Shown: in pieces, positions 62,201-64,000 of the stretch
How the letters are laid out: each line of letters starts with the position of its first letter
Position numbering within the stretch: the stretch's first letter is position 1
DNA from: Agarilytica sp033852165
Lineage (GTDB): Bacteria > Pseudomonadota > Gammaproteobacteria > Pseudomonadales > Cellvibrionaceae
Direction of reading: 5' to 3'
Length of the DNA: 64,000 nt
NCBI GenBank assembly: GCA_033852165.1
Contig: JAWSUZ010000018.1
Coordinates: 1 to 64,000, forward strand
Made by a program: the position numbers and the translations under genes
The notes under the pieces: generated by a model
Told to the model about the DNA's origin: nothing
The model's database searches: none
Seen by the model: the letters and a program-made list of their open reading frames with translations, nothing else

Positions 62201-64000
62201 GAAAAAAGTAACGGTCTGGGTGCTTACAACAGCACAAGTTATCGCTACAAAGGATTACGTGTACACCAAAAAGGTTTTGGTATGCTAGGTTTTACTGAAA
62301 TGACGGTGATAAACGATGATACTGGAATTTCAGTGAAGACCGTGTTCAGCATGGATTACGGCCAGAGATTGCACGGTGAAACGCTTGAAGTTATCACCAT
62401 AGCCGCCGACGGCACCACAGAGTTATTACGCTCTGAAAATGAGTGGCACCCCCTAGCAAGCTGGGGGGGAGGTGATCGTTATCGCTATCATTTGAAACCC
62501 AGTAAAACGACAAGGGTTGAGCGTGACCTTAACGGCAGCTTCCTCACAAAAGAAGTTACCCGAACACCAGCTTACGCTACTTTTGGTTTTCCCCGTCAAA
62601 TTATCACCGAATTATTTGAAGAGGGCGGTGCTGTTCCTGTACGCACGGCGACGATGGATTTTGACTATGACGATGATAGAAGCCGTTGGTTTATCGGCCG
62701 TAAAAAACGCCTGACCACGACCGTTGCAGTGCCCGGAAGAGCGACCCGGAAAAAAGTGGCGAGCTGGGAGTACGACGTAAATACGAGCCGAATGACCGTT
62801 GCACGGGTTCATGAACCTGTGACGGATACCGTCATACACGAGACGCGTTACGGTGAAGATATAAATGGAGCGCAACAGGTAGATGTATTTGGTAATAACC
62901 TCTCGATTACTGTGTTGGGTCCGGACTTTCTTCCCCGTGAAAGCCAAGTGGTTTTTGATGCGAGTGGGCGTCGACCAATCGCTAAAATTTCTGCTGCTGG
63001 TTTAGCGCTAGAAACAGACTACTATGCGGCAAATGACACAAGTGTTGGGGCTTACCCCCATAAGCCGAAATTTGTCACAGATGCTAATGGCTTAATTGTT
63101 CATACGCAGTTCGACTCTTTCGGCAGACTGACATCAACAAGTTCGGCTTGGGGCTCTTCGGTACAGCGAGATGCAATGATCGAATATCGTTCATGTGATG
63201 CGAACTGTCCATCGGCGGCGAGTTTCTATGTGGTAAGTCGTTCTGATGCAAGTCCGGAAGGCCGCGTTTTCAAAGATATACTAGGTCGTACAATTCTAGA
63301 AAAACGACAAGTGATTAGAAAACTTGGTGATGCGCCGACCTGGGTAAATGTTGAATATCAATACGATCACCTGGGTCAAAATAATAGGGTTTCGGAGCCC
63401 TACTTTGAAGGCGATACGGCCAGTCTTTGGACGGTCAGCGAGTATGACGATCTCGGTCGAGCCTTTAAAGTGACTTACCCAGACGGGCGTGTCGACGACA
63501 CGATCTTTAATGGTTTATCCGTGACAACCCGTACCGACATTAACGGTAAAAACCAACAAAATACTGCAACAAAAAATATTCTGGGTGAGCTGAGTTGGGT
63601 AGAGGATAATTACGAAAATAAATTGTCGTATACCCACGATGCGCATGGGAATCTCCTAACAACTACAGATCCGATGGACAACAAAGTTGTTGTTACCTAC
63701 GATACATTGGGGCGAAAAATAGGGCTTAATGATCCGGATAAGGGGCCGTGGTCTTATACCCACAATGGTTTGGGTCAATTAATCTCACAAACAAATGCCC
63801 GAGGAGAAACCGTTTGTAACGCCTACGATATATCAGGGCGTTTAATATCTCGAATAGACAATTATCAAGGTGCGATTTCATCTAGCATTGGTCAGACCAG
63901 TCAATCCACAAACCAATGCAGTGGTGATACTAATAATCCTGATACGGCGGTTTGGGTCTACGACAGTGCACAAGGAGCGGCCTTGGGTAAACTTCATAAA
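59279..64000 (+). CDS. SpvB/VCBS/RHS-repeat protein, C-terminus beyond the window
   Basis: An open frame of at least 1574 codons with signal peptide MGCFLRFVFFCSVSFC...AYA (residues 1-22). An FG-GAP-like unit (DFNGDGIRDL, ~115) and the SpvB N-terminal signature (IPIAVAQGIGGVQPEISLTY, GWGLSG, ~235-280) follow. Residues ~530-920 hold at least six VCBS-type units (VNGDGRSDVCYRGDSG-like) with paired Cys (IC...YGxCN). A TcdB-like middle part (VNGLGVETKFTYKS) and YD-type repeats end the visible part (YDSAQGAALGKLHK). Such proteins are secreted or surface toxin/adhesin scaffolds; a toxin tip may lie beyond the window. Confidence 0.85.
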   Translation, partial: MGCFLRFVFFCSVSFCVQAYAGDLNPKKYDIYYGDVTGFGFNDIYFHPKTRITLIKTTVLIPLRLPKEVGFFIPYADYPNSTETQPLELSKEEIEAKGLQLANENWDYFYGDFNGDGIRDLIVRGVTSSSPAIELFGDSGTAYPEIGAVYEAADAPSGYALSNRSVSLTVVDANGDGRDDLVSYAGNTAIHGYLSGSTELTFTSGYDFKSTTASTVVGAINGGEGVAGDGSANYEIPIAVAQGIGGVQPEISLTYSSGSGNGHAGVGWGLSGLSAIQRCAANEDFGGAIDSVDFDSNDHFCLDGQALVIYSGAYGDSEVEYRTRSESYTKIVSYGQAGSCTRNGVNVQGPEKFKVWAASGEVYEYGFTSDSRVEAAGCSDVITWAVNKEEDRYGNSANYHYAESAGDHYITGVDYNAGASRVTFEYVDRADTSTLYYVGTKIEQTKLLNKISSFEGGSLLREYYLKYEQLNSTSPSRLTRITECSAIECLPATQFNWSNNTTSSVLDYSQRISSSICGNSDSDCDNSDQHNGEYMFYPDVNGDGRSDVCYRGDSGIKCRLGTTQGFTGASISTNICANDSTLYGACNGVDNYRTIRFIDMNGDGLSDLVFRSDSGVRVMRSTGNDFVEFIASSICANGSSYWGQCNDDNNRETLQYPDLNGDSLPDVCYQGDHGINCFLNSGSGFVNHISTDICAENSQKYGVCNDDDNSKTISYVDVDADGMADLVVRTDNDGVRVWRFNGSGFSAHFSSGICSNHQSGNVCNDEDNHYSIKFPDVTGDGIADLCYRSDAGVRCEIGTGYSWSGGSIITDICGVDASLYGVCNDNDNYRTISYADFNNDGRSDLYFRSDSGIYIFKSTGTGFEKIYSSSICGNNDSNHGACDGEDNHDTIQITDFDGNGLADIAYRGDDGVQLWPLYQDRQNLITNIVNGLGVETKFTYKSLIDPTVYSKTNGSEITYPEMEIVHSGKVVSSLEKSNGLGAYNSTSYRYKGLRVHQKGFGMLGFTEMTVINDDTGISVKTVFSMDYGQRLHGETLEVITIAADGTTELLRSENEWHPLASWGGGDRYRYHLKPSKTTRVERDLNGSFLTKEVTRTPAYATFGFPRQIITELFEEGGAVPVRTATMDFDYDDDRSRWFIGRKKRLTTTVAVPGRATRKKVASWEYDVNTSRMTVARVHEPVTDTVIHETRYGEDINGAQQVDVFGNNLSITVLGPDFLPRESQVVFDASGRRPIAKISAAGLALETDYYAANDTSVGAYPHKPKFVTDANGLIVHTQFDSFGRLTSTSSAWGSSVQRDAMIEYRSCDANCPSAASFYVVSRSDASPEGRVFKDILGRTILEKRQVIRKLGDAPTWVNVEYQYDHLGQNNRVSEPYFEGDTASLWTVSEYDDLGRAFKVTYPDGRVDDTIFNGLSVTTRTDINGKNQQNTATKNILGELSWVEDNYENKLSYTHDAHGNLLTTTDPMDNKVVVTYDTLGRKIGLNDPDKGPWSYTHNGLGQLISQTNARGETVCNAYDISGRLISRIDNYQGAISSSIGQTSQSTNQCSGDTNNPDTAVWVYDSAQGAALGKLHK

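Overview
The window comes from a Gram-negative, respiring bacterium, most likely a marine-type gammaproteobacterium with moderate to low GC. The evidence is an NsrR/Hmp nitric-oxide module, an aa3-type cytochrome oxidase locus, PutA without a ribbon-helix-helix domain, RhlE, DUF5062 and DUF2799 proteins, and outer-membrane and lipoprotein genes. I cannot fix the genus from sequence alone.

Layout. 1-3.6 kb is an accessory patch of small minus-strand genes: hypothetical membrane and lipoproteins, a Tae4-like amidase fragment and a TIR/deoxyribosyltransferase-like protein. It has duplicated terminator blocks and short palindromic repeats. 3.6-12.8 kb is a minus-strand lipid or sterol-like gene group: patatin, two small membrane proteins, a GMC/cholesterol-oxidase-type flavoprotein, a membrane metallophosphoesterase and a large hydrolase/acetoacetate-decarboxylase-like fusion. 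13.5-20.9 kb is a minus-strand terminal oxidase operon, coxB(-cyt c2)-coxA-coxC-coxC'-coxIV-ctaB-sco, headed by a small membrane protein. 21.6-23.4 kb holds divergent nsrR and hmp with a readable NsrR operator. A DUF5062 gene and putA follow. 27.2-29.3 kb is AT-rich and nearly gene-free, with a likely integrase remnant and a diverged repeat pair.

29.3-54.0 kb is the most striking part: a co-directional biosynthetic gene cluster. A fatty acyl-AMP ligase and a stand-alone carrier protein would load an acyl starter. A two-module PKS (KS-AT-KR-ACP / KS-AT-DH-KR-ACP) passes it to a third module, KS-AT(degenerate)-ACP, which carries a C-terminal AfsA-type hotdog domain. A HAD-IB phosphatase, a class A flavin monooxygenase, an RND/MMPL exporter, a LolA-like protein, a MaoC-type dehydratase and a leading DUF1302-type outer-membrane protein complete it. 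The third module has no ketoreductase, so it should leave a beta-ketoacyl thioester. That is the substrate class AfsA enzymes join to dihydroxyacetone phosphate on the way to butyrolactone, butenolide and furan signals. My inference is an assembly line that makes and exports a butenolide- or furan-type molecule; no product is proven here.

54.5-64 kb returns to ordinary genes: rhlE, a DUF2799 lipoprotein, a heptameric GGGTAAC tandem array, a GNAT acetyltransferase and a secreted PHB-depolymerase-like esterase. The window ends inside a very large secreted SpvB/VCBS/RHS-repeat protein that runs off the right edge.
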